Positions 1-8,128 of a DNA stretch of 64,000 nucleotides are shown piece by piece. The number at the start of each line of letters is the position of its first letter. The stretch's first letter is position 1. Source of the stretch: Streptomyces sp. Sge12 (GTDB taxonomy: Bacteria; Actinomycetota; Actinomycetes; Streptomycetales; Streptomycetaceae); contig NZ_CP020555.1 of NCBI RefSeq assembly GCF_002080455.1, positions 6,050,501 to 6,114,500 on the forward strand. The letters run 5' to 3'. The notes beneath the pieces are model-generated. The model was not told the DNA's origin, made no database searches, and was given only the letters and a program-made list of their open reading frames with translations. The translations under genes and the position numbers were made by a program.

Positions 1-1
1 G

Positions 2-814
2 CCCAAGGGCCTGGCCGAAGAGGTCTCCAAGAACCTCGTCATGGTCGCCCGGCTGATCGACGAGGAGCCCGAGCAGGCGTACGCGTACTCGCGCATCGCC
101 CTGCGGCTGGCCTCACGCGTCGCCGCCGTCCGTGAGGCCGCCGGCTTCGCCGCGTACGCCACGCAGAAGTACAGCGAGGCCCTCGCCGAGTTCCGCGCCG
201 CCAAGCGCATGACCGGCTCCGTCGAGCTGTGGCCCGTCATGGCCGACTGCGAGCGCGGCCTCGGCCGTCCGGAGCGGGCGCTGGCCATGGCCGGTGAGCC
301 CGAAGTGCAGAAGCTGGACAAGGCCGGCCAGGTCGAGATGCGTCTGGTCGCGGCCGGTGCCCGCCGGGACCAGGGGCAGCTCGAAGCCGCCATCGTGACC
401 CTGCAGAGCCCGGAGCTCGCCTCCAGCTCCGTCCAGCCGTGGACGGCGCGCCTGCGCTACGCCTACGCCGACGCCCTGCTGGCGGCCGGTCGTGAGGACG
501 AGGCGCGCGAGTGGTTCGGCAAGACCCTCGAAGCGGACAAGGACGGCGCCACCGACGCCTCCGACCGCCTCGCCGAGCTCGACGGTGTCGAGTTCGTCGA
601 CGCCGCGGTCGACCTGGCCGACGTGGACGCGGACGTGGACGTCGACCTCGACGACGACGAGGACGACGACGAGGGTGACGACCCGGCGGAGATCGCCGCG
701 GCCGAGCGCGCCTCCGACGTGGCCGAGTACTACGACGAGGACGACGAGGAGTACGAGCCGCTGGAGCAGTCCGAGGCCGACTCCGACGCCGATGCCGAGG
801 ACGACAAGGCCTGA
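2..814 (+). CDS. Tetratricopeptide repeat protein (5' end outside window)
   Basis: The reading frame is open from base 2, so the start lies upstream. The visible 270 residues are alpha-helical and Ala/Leu-rich, with TPR-like signatures such as AFAAYATQKYSEALAEFRAAK-type helix pairs (roughly residues 40-60), EALAEF, and ADALLAAGREDEAREWFGKTL (each under a full TPR length). The last 75 residues are a very acidic tail of Asp and Glu runs. TPRs are protein-interaction scaffolds, so a cytoplasmic adaptor role is an inference; no enzymatic motif is visible. The gene ends just before a strong hairpin that it shares with the convergent DUF1015 gene. Confidence 0.8.
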   Translation, partial: PKGLAEEVSKNLVMVARLIDEEPEQAYAYSRIALRLASRVAAVREAAGFAAYATQKYSEALAEFRAAKRMTGSVELWPVMADCERGLGRPERALAMAGEPEVQKLDKAGQVEMRLVAAGARRDQGQLEAAIVTLQSPELASSSVQPWTARLRYAYADALLAAGREDEAREWFGKTLEADKDGATDASDRLAELDGVEFVDAAVDLADVDADVDVDLDDDEDDDEGDDPAEIAAAERASDVAEYYDEDDEEYEPLEQSEADSDADAEDDKA

Positions 815-834
815 GGCACGGCACCGTGAGGTGA

Positions 835-880
835 CATGAAGAAGGGCGGTACCCCGACCGGGGTACCGCCCTTCTTCATG
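835..880. terminator. Perfect 21-bp hairpin, bidirectional terminator
   Basis: Arms 835-855 and 860-880 are perfectly complementary around a 4-base loop. The stem is flanked by GAA/TTC runs, which gives a U-rich end on either transcript. It lies between two convergent genes. Confidence 0.85.
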
Positions 881-930
881 TCCGGTTCGCGACCGGGCGC
901 CGGACACCGCGCGCCGGAGGCCCGACGGGG

Positions 931-2202
931 TCAGCCCAGGCCGCGCAGCACCAGGCCGGTGGCCGGCTTCGGCCCGAAGGACGTGGACTTGCGGGGCATC
1001 GTGACGCCCTGGCGGGCCAGGTCCCGTACGACCTCCTCGCGTACCGGATGCAGCAGGACCGCGGTCCCGCCGTGCCGCTCCGCCATCGCGACGGTGGACG
1101 CGGCGTCGTGGATGTACGTGATCTGGTCCGGGGCGTCCGGGACGTTCCAGAGGGAGTCCAGCAGGGTCGCGTGCAGGACGGTGGCGTCCAGCCGGCGCCA
1201 TGCCTCGGGGCGGTCGTGGCGGACCGTGCGGTCGAGGAGGGCCAGGTCCGGGTCGGTGACCAGGTGGAAGGCACCGTCGCCGGCGAGGATGAAGGCGTTG
1301 CCGCGTTCCGCGGCGTCCGTGAGGGCGTCCAGGGCCAGCGGGAGCGGCCCGTCGACCGGGCGCACCCGGAAGTGGCCGTCGAGGGCGGCGAGGGCGTCCG
1401 CGACCGGGAGGCGGCGCAGCATCCGGTGGATGGCGCGGACCTGGAGCGGGTAGCGGGCGGTGTCCACGAGGAGGACCAGGCCGAAGTCCCAGGCGGTGGG
1501 GGAGCCGTGCTCCTCCTGGAGGCGCAGGTACGTGGCCCAGCGGTGGTGGCCGTCGGCGATGAGGGCCTGGCGGTGACTGAGATCCGCCGTGACGGTGGCA
1601 AGTTCGGCCGGGTCCGTGATGGCCCAGAGGCGGTGCTGGAAGCCGTCCTCGGTGGTGGTCGACAGCAGGGGGGCGCGCCGGGCGGTCCGCTCGACGACCG
1701 CGGCCGCTCCCACGGCCGGGTCGTCGCCCCGGTAGGTCAGCAGGAGGGGTTCGAGGTTGGCCGAGGTGGCCCGCATCAGGCCGGCCCGGTCGGTGACCAC
1801 GTCCGGCATGACGTCCTCGTGCGGCAGGACGATGCCGGCGTCGGCGGTGGACAGGGCGAGGGCGCCGATGACGCCGCGCTGCAACAGGCCCGCCCTGCGC
1901 TGCTCGTACACGTAGAGCGCGGGCTCCGGGTCGGCGCTCAGGATGCCCTCGGCGAGCCAGTCGTGCAGGGTCCGGGCGGCCTGCTCGTTGCGCGCCGCGG
2001 GGGTACCGGCCTGCGGGAGGATCAGGCGGACGATGTTGTGCGGGTCGGCGGATTCGAGGTGGTCGACTCCGTCGGGGCGCACGACCACGTCGTACGGCGG
2101 CGAGGTGACGGCGGCCAGGCTGCCGACACGCTCGGGGACGTAGCGCAGGCCATGGAACGGGATCAGGCGCAGCCCATGCTCCGCGGTACCAGATGTGGTC
2201 AT
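931..2202 (-). CDS. DUF1015 family protein
   Basis: This 423-residue protein matches the DUF1015 family (SpoIIE-adjacent-type uncharacterised proteins common in Actinobacteria) in its opening LIPFHGLRYVPERVG and the SPPYDVV block near residues 35-42, and in a conserved IADGHHRWATYL segment mid-protein (about residues 210-230). Length fits the family. No biochemical role is established, although the GHHR motif suggests a catalytic or metal-binding pocket. It is a single gene, divergent from the HAD phosphatase with an 87-bp promoter gap, and it converges on the TPR gene across the hairpin at 835-880. The ATG at 2202 is taken because the conserved block begins soon after it. Confidence 0.85.
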   Translation of the reverse strand: MTTSGTAEHGLRLIPFHGLRYVPERVGSLAAVTSPPYDVVVRPDGVDHLESADPHNIVRLILPQAGTPAARNEQAARTLHDWLAEGILSADPEPALYVYEQRRAGLLQRGVIGALALSTADAGIVLPHEDVMPDVVTDRAGLMRATSANLEPLLLTYRGDDPAVGAAAVVERTARRAPLLSTTTEDGFQHRLWAITDPAELATVTADLSHRQALIADGHHRWATYLRLQEEHGSPTAWDFGLVLLVDTARYPLQVRAIHRMLRRLPVADALAALDGHFRVRPVDGPLPLALDALTDAAERGNAFILAGDGAFHLVTDPDLALLDRTVRHDRPEAWRRLDATVLHATLLDSLWNVPDAPDQITYIHDAASTVAMAERHGGTAVLLHPVREEVVRDLARQGVTMPRKSTSFGPKPATGLVLRGLG

Positions 2203-2289
2203 TGGTGCATCGTAAGACGCGTCTCGCCATGCGGGATGATCGGGGCAGTACGGAATCGGACAAGATCGATCTCATGAGGAGCGGACAGG

Positions 2290-3357
2290 ATGACCCGGCA
2301 GAGCAGGACCAGTCCCGCGGCGAGTGAGCAGAGTCTGCACCAGGCCTACGACACCGCCCTGCTGGACCTGGACGGGGTGGTGTACGCCGGCGGCGAGGCC
2401 ATCGCGTTCGCAGTGGAGTCCCTCGCCGCGGCGAGGGCCGACGGGATGCACCTCGCGTACGTCACGAACAACGCACTGCGGACACCGGACGCGGTCGCGG
2501 AGCACCTGGGCGAACTGGGCATCCCGACCGAGGCGGCCGAGGTGATCACCTCGGCGCAGGCGGTGGCCCGGCTGATCGCGGAGCAGGTGGAGCCGGGGTC
2601 GAAGGTGCTGGTGATCGGCGGGGAAGGGCTGCGGGTCGCGCTGCGCGAGCGGGGTCTGGTGCCGGTGGACTCGGCCGAGGAGGAGGGTCTGGCTGCCGTC
2701 GTCCAGGGGTACGGGGGTCCCGACCTGCCGTGGGGGCGGTTCGCGGAGGCCTCGTACGCGATCAACCGCGGGGTGCCGTGGTTCGCGTCGAACACCGACC
2801 TGACGATTCCGGGGGCGCGGGGGATCGCGCCGGGCAATGGGGCCGCGGTGGAGGTCGTACGGATCGCCACGGGCGCGGAGCCGCAGGTGGCGGGCAAGCC
2901 GCTGCCCCCGATGCACCGGGAGACGGTGCTGCGGACCGGGGCGGAGCGGCCGCTGGTGGTCGGGGACCGGCTGGACACCGACATCGAGGGCGCCTTCAAC
3001 GGGGAGGTGGACTCGCTGCTGGTACTGACCGGGGTGACGGACGCCGAACAGCTGCTGCGGGCCGAGCCCAGGCACCGGCCGACCTACGTGGACCGGGATC
3101 TGCGGGGGCTGCTGACGGGGCAGCCGGAGGTGGAGCCGGGGCCGGAGGGTTTCCGCTGCGGCGGCTGGACGGCGGTCGCGACGAACGGGGGCGTGCTGGA
3201 ACTGCGCGCGGCGGAGGGGACGGACGGCGCGGACGCGGCGGACGGCGCGGACCCGCTCGACGGTCTGCGGGCGCTGTGCGCGGCGGCCTGGACGGCGGCC
3301 GGGGACGGGGTCTGCACCCTGGACGCGGCGAAGGCGCTGGCCAGGCTGGGTCTTTAG
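2290..3357 (+). CDS. HAD-IIA family phosphatase
   Basis: A haloacid-dehalogenase superfamily hydrolase of the NagD/4-nitrophenylphosphatase subclass. Motif I is DLDGV at residues 26-30 (nucleophile Asp and acid/base Asp), motif II TNN is at 59-61, the GKP lysine motif is near residue 203, and the GDRLDTDIEGA metal-binding motif is near residues 220-230. It probably dephosphorylates a small phosphorylated metabolite in the cytoplasm; the substrate is not predictable. The last 80 residues form an Ala/Asp-rich extension beyond the normal HAD domain. An AGGAG sits about 8 bases before the ATG. The iron-transport gene starts 49 bp downstream but behind its own iron box, so it is likely a separate unit. 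Confidence 0.88.
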   Translation: MTRQSRTSPAASEQSLHQAYDTALLDLDGVVYAGGEAIAFAVESLAAARADGMHLAYVTNNALRTPDAVAEHLGELGIPTEAAEVITSAQAVARLIAEQVEPGSKVLVIGGEGLRVALRERGLVPVDSAEEEGLAAVVQGYGGPDLPWGRFAEASYAINRGVPWFASNTDLTIPGARGIAPGNGAAVEVVRIATGAEPQVAGKPLPPMHRETVLRTGAERPLVVGDRLDTDIEGAFNGEVDSLLVLTGVTDAEQLLRAEPRHRPTYVDRDLRGLLTGQPEVEPGPEGFRCGGWTAVATNGGVLELRAAEGTDGADAADGADPLDGLRALCAAAWTAAGDGVCTLDAAKALARLGL

Positions 3358-3384
3358 GCCGTACGGGGGACCCGTTCGATGTGC

Positions 3385-3403
3385 AGGATAGGCTAGCCTA
3401 ACC
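3385..3403. promoter_or_regulatory. Iron box (DmdR/IdeR-type operator)
   Basis: The segment AGGATAGGCTAGCCTAACC matches the 19-bp DtxR/IdeR/DmdR consensus (TTAGGTTAGSCTAACCTAA) at 15 of 19 positions, with two central-arm mismatches and two at the left end, and contains the perfect palindrome TAGGCTAGCCTA. It ends a few bases before the GTG start of the permease gene, so bound repressor would block transcription initiation. Known biology: Streptomyces DmdR1 represses siderophore genes when iron is sufficient. Confidence 0.8.
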
Positions 3404-3406
3404 TGC

Positions 3407-4474
3407 GTGTTGGTCGAGAGTCCCCCTGAACCCGAACGGAGCGCGGCGCCCGAAGCGGGCGCCGTCGCCGCCGTAGCCCGCCCGCGTCATGCCGTGCGCG
3501 CCGCCGGTCTGCTCGTCTCCCTCGCGGTGTTGGCGCTGATCGCCGTCGTGAGCATCGCCGTGGGCGCGAAGCAGATGTCCCTGGACGAGGTCTGGCACGG
3601 CCTGTTCGCCTACGCGGGGACACCCGCCGACGTGGTGGTGCGGGACCTGCGGATCCCGCGCACCCTCCTCGGGCTGATGGTCGGGCTCGGACTCGGCCTG
3701 TCCGGTGCGGTGATGCAGGCGCTGACCCGCAACCCGCTCGCCGAGCCCGGCATCCTCGGCGTCAACGCGGGCGCCGCGGCCGCCGTGGTCTCCGCGATCA
3801 GCTTCTTCGGCGCGAGTTCGCTGAGCGAGTTCGTGTGGTGGGCCTTCCTCGGCGCCGCCCTGGTCTCGGTGATCGTGTACGTGCTCGGCGGCAGCCGCAG
3901 CGCGACGCCGGGGCGCCTCGCGCTCGCCGGTACGGCGGCCAGCGCCGCCCTCGTCGGCTACATCAACGCCGTGCAGCTGATGGACACCAAGGCCCTGGAC
4001 AAGCTGCGCTTCTGGACGGTGGGTTCGCTGGCCTCGGCCAACATGGACACCGTCCGGCAGGTGGCCCCCTTCCTGCTCGTCGGCGCGGTGCTGGCGCTCG
4101 CGCTGGGCCGGCCGCTCAACGCGATGGCCATGGGCGACGACACGGCACGGGCGCTCGGCGCGCACCTGACGCGCACCCGCGTCGGCGCCATGATCGCCAT
4201 CACCCTGCTGTGCGGTGCGGCGACCGCCGCGTGCGGGCCGATCGTGTTCATCGGGCTGATGGTCCCGCACCTGGTCCGGGCGTTCACCGGTCCGGACATG
4301 CGCTGGGTGCTCGCGTACTCGGCCGTCCTGTCGCCGGTACTGCTGCTCGGCGCCGACATCGTCGGCCGTGTCGTCACCCGGCCCGCCGAACTCCAGGTCG
4401 GCGTCGTGACCGCGCTCATCGGCGGCCCGGTCTTCATCTACCTGGTTCGGCGCAAGAGGATGGCCCAGCTGTGA
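3407..4474 (+). CDS. Iron-siderophore ABC transporter permease (FecCD family), first subunit
   Basis: A 355-residue BtuC/FecCD-type permease with about ten hydrophobic segments. Family motifs visible include DLRIPRTLLGLMVG, the GAVMQALTRNPLAEPGILGVNAG block around residues 103-126, and the C-terminal GPIVFIGLMVPHLVR coupling region that docks on the ATPase. It would form a heterodimer with the next gene to import ferric siderophore across the inner membrane. The GTG start is only a few bases downstream of the iron box and has no Shine-Dalgarno sequence, which suggests a leaderless or nearly leaderless mRNA that is iron repressed. Its stop overlaps the start of the second permease. No substrate-binding lipoprotein gene is adjacent. 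Confidence 0.9.
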   Translation: MLVESPPEPERSAAPEAGAVAAVARPRHAVRAAGLLVSLAVLALIAVVSIAVGAKQMSLDEVWHGLFAYAGTPADVVVRDLRIPRTLLGLMVGLGLGLSGAVMQALTRNPLAEPGILGVNAGAAAAVVSAISFFGASSLSEFVWWAFLGAALVSVIVYVLGGSRSATPGRLALAGTAASAALVGYINAVQLMDTKALDKLRFWTVGSLASANMDTVRQVAPFLLVGAVLALALGRPLNAMAMGDDTARALGAHLTRTRVGAMIAITLLCGAATAACGPIVFIGLMVPHLVRAFTGPDMRWVLAYSAVLSPVLLLGADIVGRVVTRPAELQVGVVTALIGGPVFIYLVRRKRMAQL

Positions 4475-5562
4475 CCGCGACCGCGACCACCACCGTGACC
4501 GCGACCGAGCGCCCCCGCAAGGGCCGGTCCGGAGCCCGTCCGCTGCACCTGCCCGGCGGGATCTCGCTGCGCGTCGAGCGGCGCGCCCTGGCCGTCGGCG
4601 TCCTGCTGACCGTCGTGGCGCTCGCCCTCGCCGTCGTACTCATCGGCACGGGCGACTTCCGGATCGCGCCGTGGGACGTCGTACAGACCCTGCTGGGCAA
4701 CGGCACCCCCGCCAACGACTTCATCGTCAACGACCTGCGGCTGCCGCGGGTCCTGGTGGCGCTGCTCGTCGGCGCGGCGCTCGGGATGTCCGGCGGCGTC
4801 TTCCAGTCCGTCTCCCGCAACCCGCTGGGCTCGCCGGACATGCTCGGCTTCGGCTACGGCTCGGCGGTCGGCGCGCTCGTCGTCATCGTCCTGTTCAAGG
4901 GCGGCGCCACCGAGGTGGCGGTGGGCGCGCTGGCCGGCGGCCTGCTGGCCGGGGTCGTCGTCTACCTGCTGGCGTACAAGCAGGGCATCCAGGGCTACCG
5001 GCTGGTGCTCGTCGGTATCGGCGCCTCCGCCATCCTCATCGCCGTGATCCAGTACCTGATCACGAAGGCCCAGATGATCGAGGCGACCCGCGCCATGGTC
5101 TGGCTGACCGGCTCGCTGGCCGGCCGGGACTGGGCGCAGGTGTGGCCGCTGCTCGCGGTGTGCGCGGTGCTCTTCCCGCTGGTCCTGGGCCAGGGCAGGG
5201 CCCTGCGGATGATGGAGATGGGCGACGACGCCGCGTACGCCGTCGGCGTGCGGGTGGAGCGGACGCGGATGCTGCTGATGCTCGCGGCGATCGTGCTCAC
5301 CACCGCGGCGAGCGCCGCGGCCGGGCCCATCAGCTTCGTCGCGCTGGCCGCGCCGCAGCTGGCCCGGCGGCTGACCCGCTCGCCCGGCGGGAACCTGCTG
5401 ACCGGCGCGCTGATGGGGTCGGTCCTGCTGATGGCGTCCGACCTGGCCTCGCAGCGGGCCTTCGGCTCCGACCAGCTGCCGGTGGGCGTGGTGACCGGCC
5501 TCGTCGGCGGTGTCTACCTCCTCTGGCTGCTCGCCACCGAGCGCAAGGCGGGACGTATATGA
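4471..5562 (+). CDS. Iron-siderophore ABC transporter permease (FecCD family), second subunit
   Basis: A 363-residue FecCD permease that repeats the motifs of the preceding gene: LRLPRVLVALLVG, GGVFQSVSRNPLGSPDMLGF and GPISFVALAAPQLARRL. The GTG start overlaps the upstream stop (GTGA), showing translational coupling and supporting 1:1 heterodimer synthesis. A hydrophilic N-terminus of about 40 residues (Thr/Arg-rich) precedes the first membrane helix. It is co-transcribed with the ATPase gene, whose start overlaps or lies just past this stop, and is controlled by the same iron box. Confidence 0.9.
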   Translation: MTATATTTVTATERPRKGRSGARPLHLPGGISLRVERRALAVGVLLTVVALALAVVLIGTGDFRIAPWDVVQTLLGNGTPANDFIVNDLRLPRVLVALLVGAALGMSGGVFQSVSRNPLGSPDMLGFGYGSAVGALVVIVLFKGGATEVAVGALAGGLLAGVVVYLLAYKQGIQGYRLVLVGIGASAILIAVIQYLITKAQMIEATRAMVWLTGSLAGRDWAQVWPLLAVCAVLFPLVLGQGRALRMMEMGDDAAYAVGVRVERTRMLLMLAAIVLTTAASAAAGPISFVALAAPQLARRLTRSPGGNLLTGALMGSVLLMASDLASQRAFGSDQLPVGVVTGLVGGVYLLWLLATERKAGRI

Positions 5563-5594
5563 CTGCGAAGTACGGCGACATGAGGAGTAGGCAA

Positions 5595-6404
5595 GTGCAG
5601 CGGCTGACCGCGGAGAACGTGACCCTCGGCTACGACCAGCGGGTCATCGCCGAGAACCTGTCGGTGGAGATCCCCGACAACTCCTTCACGGTGATCGTCG
5701 GCCCCAACGCCTGCGGCAAGTCCACCCTGCTGCGGGCCCTGTCGCGGATGCTGAAGCCGGCCGCCGGGCGGGTGCTGCTGGACGGGCAGGCCATCGGGTC
5801 GATGCCGGCGAAGAAGGTCGCCAAGACGCTGGGCCTGCTCCCGCAGTCCTCGATCGCGCCGGACGGCATCACGGTGGCCGACCTGGTCTCCCGCGGCCGG
5901 TACCCGCACCAGGGGCTGCTGCGGCAGTGGTCGGCCGAGGACGAGCGGGTCGTGAACGAGTCGATGGCCTCGACGGGCGTTGCCGAACTCGCCGACCGGG
6001 CCGTCGACGAGCTGTCGGGCGGTCAGCGGCAGCGGGTGTGGATCGCCATGGCGCTGGCGCAGCAGACCCCGCTGCTGCTGCTCGACGAGCCGACGACGTA
6101 CCTGGACATCCAGCACCAGATCGACGTGCTGGACCTGTGTGCGGAGCTGCACGAGAACCAGGGGCGCACTCTCGTCGCGGTGCTGCACGACCTCAACCAC
6201 GCGGCCCGTTACGCGACGCACCTGATCGCGATGCGGGGCGGGGAGGTCGTCGCGGAGGGGCCGCCGCAGGAGGTGGTCACGGCGGAGCTGGTGGAGAAGG
6301 TGTTCGGGCTGCGCTGCCAGGTGATCGACGACCCGGAGACGGGGACGCCGCTGGTGGTGCCGGCGGCGCGCAAGGCCCGTGTGGTGGCCCGGGTCGCCGA
6401 GTAG
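5595..6404 (+). CDS. Iron-siderophore ABC transporter ATP-binding protein
   Basis: A FecE/FepC-type ATPase that powers the two permeases. It has a Walker A of the form GPNACGKST (the usual second glycine is Ala), signature LSGGQRQRVWIAMALAQ, Walker B LLLLDEPTTYLDI and the H-loop VLHDLNHAARY. The GTG at 5595 is chosen because GAGGAG lies 7 bases upstream. In-frame alternatives are ATG 5580 and ATG 5559, the latter overlapping the permease stop as ATGA. The conserved sequence begins RLTAENVTLGYD right after 5595. This is the last gene of the iron-box operon; the binding protein must be encoded elsewhere. Confidence 0.88.
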   Translation: MQRLTAENVTLGYDQRVIAENLSVEIPDNSFTVIVGPNACGKSTLLRALSRMLKPAAGRVLLDGQAIGSMPAKKVAKTLGLLPQSSIAPDGITVADLVSRGRYPHQGLLRQWSAEDERVVNESMASTGVAELADRAVDELSGGQRQRVWIAMALAQQTPLLLLDEPTTYLDIQHQIDVLDLCAELHENQGRTLVAVLHDLNHAARYATHLIAMRGGEVVAEGPPQEVVTAELVEKVFGLRCQVIDDPETGTPLVVPAARKARVVARVAE

Positions 6405-6455
6405 CCCTCCGGGCTGGTGGGCGGGCCGTGCCGGATGCCGGGTGCGGCGCCGTTG

Positions 6456-6474
6456 CCGGGGGCGCTGCCCCCGG
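6456..6474 (+). terminator. GC-rich hairpin 3' of the iron ABC operon (dispersed element, copy 1)
   Basis: Perfect 8-bp arms 6456-6463 and 6467-6474 (CCGGGGGC / GCCCCCGG) with a 3-base loop. The same hairpin followed by a CGCGCCT..CGCCGGCG..GGCTGAA tail occurs in the same position at 12278-12330. It probably terminates or stabilises the transport mRNA. Confidence 0.6.
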
Positions 6475-6480
6475 ACCCCC

Positions 6481-6567
6481 GCGCCTCAAACGCCGGCGGG
6501 GCTGAAAGAGCGCCTCAAACGCCGGCGGGGCTGAAAGAGCGCCTCAAACGCCGGCAGGGCTGAAAGA
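6481..6567. repeat. 29-bp tandem repeat, three units
   Basis: Three head-to-tail 29-bp units (6481-6509, 6510-6538, 6539-6567) are identical apart from one G-to-A change in unit 3, and a shorter fourth partial unit follows to about 6588. Each unit contains CGCCTCAAACGCCGGCGGGG and ends in GCTGAAAGA. It fills the gap between the ABC operon and the convergent sterol-carrier gene. It looks like an expansion of the tail of the dispersed GC-rich element. Confidence 0.9.
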
Positions 6568-6596
6568 GCGCCGGCGCGGCTGAAATGGTGCGGCGG

Positions 6597-6944
6597 CTAG
6601 AGCATGGTTTTGAGGCGGAGGAGGTCGCGGAAGCCGGCTTCCAGGCGGACTCGGCCGGAGGCCCAGGCCTTGGCGAACTTCAGCTCGCCCGCGACCAGCG
6701 CCACGAGGTCGTCGCCGGTCATCGCGAGCCGGATCTCCGCCTTGTCGGCGGGCGGGCCCGGGGTGAGGGCGTCCACCCGGATCCGGCCCGCTTGCAGCCG
6801 GCCCGTGAACGTCTGGTCCAGGTCCGTGATGTGGCAGCTCAGGGAGCGGTCGAGCGCGGCCGCGCCGCGCACGCCCTCGTCGGCCCGGGCGAGGTTGTCG
6901 GAGAGTCTGTCGAGTGCTTCGCGGCACTCCTGGATCGTAGCCAT
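6597..6944 (-). CDS. SCP2 sterol-binding domain protein
   Basis: A small 115-residue protein with the alpha/beta layout of the SCP-2 sterol-transfer domain: an N-terminal helical segment, then LDRSLSCHITD, TFTGRLQAGRIRV, ADKAEIRLAMTGDDLVALVAG and KFAKAWASGRVRLEAG (the GELKFAKAWASGRVRLEG-like region is the hallmark). It is thought to bind a lipid or other hydrophobic ligand; in Actinobacteria the real ligand is unknown. The ATG at 6944 is chosen on family length; GTG 6953 is an alternative. It is divergent from the short gene at 7009. Confidence 0.8.
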   Translation of the reverse strand: MATIQECREALDRLSDNLARADEGVRGAAALDRSLSCHITDLDQTFTGRLQAGRIRVDALTPGPPADKAEIRLAMTGDDLVALVAGELKFAKAWASGRVRLEAGFRDLLRLKTML

Positions 6945-7008
6945 CGTGATCACGACCGTACCGCAGAGCCGTGCGTGGTCGCCGGGCGCTTCGAGGTAGC
7001 GTCGGGGC

Positions 7009-7305
7009 ATGACCGACGAAGCCGGCGAGACCCGGGCCGAAGAGCCCGCAGAGCCCGCAGAGCCCGCAGAGCCCGCAGAGCCCGCAGCGCCTGCAGAGCC
7101 CGCCGGGCCCGTGGCGCTGGGCGTCGTACGCACGCCCACCGGCCACGCCGGTGTCGATGCGCACCTGGCGCGGCTGGCGGACGCGGACCACCTCGCGGCG
7201 GACGGACACGTCGAGGTGTACGAGGATGTCCACAGGGGACTGCGCGAGGCGCTGACCGCGCTGGACGCACCGCCCGTCCCTGGTCCGTACGAAAACAGGA
7301 GCTGA
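7009..7305 (+). CDS. Short protein with Glu-Pro-Ala repeats
   Basis: A 98-residue protein of no recognised family. Residues 11-33 are a run of EPA tripeptides encoded by five perfect tandem copies of a 9-bp unit plus two degenerate ones. The remaining 65 residues (ALGVVRTPTGHAGVDAHLARL.. to the end) look like a conserved small acidic helical domain. It lies 7 bp upstream of the tlyA gene and is surely co-transcribed with the tlyA-nadK row, in a position where Streptomyces genomes usually carry such a small gene. The function is unknown. Confidence 0.72.
   Translation: MTDEAGETRAEEPAEPAEPAEPAEPAAPAEPAGPVALGVVRTPTGHAGVDAHLARLADADHLAADGHVEVYEDVHRGLREALTALDAPPVPGPYENRS
7042..7086 (+). repeat. 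Five tandem 9-bp repeats inside coding sequence
   Basis: The unit GAGCCCGCA is repeated perfectly five times and encodes Glu-Pro-Ala. Two degenerate units follow up to 7104. A unit length divisible by three lets copy number change without a frameshift. Confidence 0.92.
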
Positions 7306-7312
7306 ATCGAAC

Positions 7313-8128
7313 GTGGCAGGAGTGGCACGCCGCCGCCTGGACGCCGAACTGGTACGCCGCAGCATGGCCCGCTCGCGCGAGCACGCCGCGCAGCTGATCG
7401 CCGCGGGCCGGGTGACCGTGGGCGGCACCACCGCGACCAAGGCCGCCACCCAGGTCGAGACCAGCGCGGCCCTGGTGGTCCTCAAGGACGACAGCGACCC
7501 CGACTACGTCTCCCGGGGCGGCCACAAGCTGGCCGGCGCCCTGGCGGCCTTCCAGCCGCAGGGGCTGGCCGTCGAGGGCCGACGCGCGCTCGACGCGGGT
7601 GCCTCCACCGGCGGGTTCACCGACGTGCTGCTGCGCTCGGGCGTGGCCCACGTGATGGCCGTGGACGTCGGCTACGGACAGCTGGCCTGGTCGCTGCAGA
7701 GCGACGACCGGGTCACGGTCAAGGACCGCACGAACGTGCGCGAGCTGACGGTGGAGCAGCTCGACGGGGTCCCGGTCGACCTGGTCGTCGGTGACCTGTC
7801 CTTCATCTCCATCGGCCTGGTGCTGCCGGCGCTGGTGCGCTGCTGCGCGCCGGACGCCGACCTGGTGCTGATGGTCAAGCCGCAGTTCGAGGTCGGCAAG
7901 GACCGGCTGGGGAGCGGCGGCGTGGTGCGCAGCCCGGAGCTGCGGGCGGAGGCCGTGCGCGAGGTCGCGGCGCAGGCGGCGAAGCTGGGGCTGGGTGTTC
8001 TCGGGGTGACGGCGAGTCCGCTGCCGGGGCCGTCGGGGAACGTCGAGTACTTTCTGTGGCTGCGGGCGGGGGCACCGGCACTCGACCCGACGGATGTTGA
8101 CCGTGCAGTGGCGGAGGGGCCGCAGTGA
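7313..8128 (+). CDS. tlyA: TlyA family 16S/23S rRNA 2'-O-methyltransferase
   Basis: A 271-residue protein with an N-terminal S4 RNA-binding domain (RRRLDAELVRRSMARSREHA.. residues 6-60) joined to a FtsJ-like Rossmann methyltransferase. The SAM-binding loop LDAGASTGGFTDVLL is near residues 93-107, the acidic VVGDLSF motif is near 160, and the catalytic lysine is in VKPQFEVG. Characterised relatives in Mycobacterium methylate cytidines in 16S and 23S rRNA and thereby sensitise ribosomes to capreomycin. The GTG start follows the upstream stop by 7 bp, and its stop overlaps the nadK start (GTGA). Confidence 0.9.
   Translation: MAGVARRRLDAELVRRSMARSREHAAQLIAAGRVTVGGTTATKAATQVETSAALVVLKDDSDPDYVSRGGHKLAGALAAFQPQGLAVEGRRALDAGASTGGFTDVLLRSGVAHVMAVDVGYGQLAWSLQSDDRVTVKDRTNVRELTVEQLDGVPVDLVVGDLSFISIGLVLPALVRCCAPDADLVLMVKPQFEVGKDRLGSGGVVRSPELRAEAVREVAAQAAKLGLGVLGVTASPLPGPSGNVEYFLWLRAGAPALDPTDVDRAVAEGPQ

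Noticed and set aside
113..2275. Very long minus-strand open frame across the TPR and DUF1015 genes
   Set aside because: It is a high-GC shadow frame of Arg/Pro/Gly-rich nonsense overlapping two real genes; the same applies to the long frame at 55079-59551 opposite fxsT.
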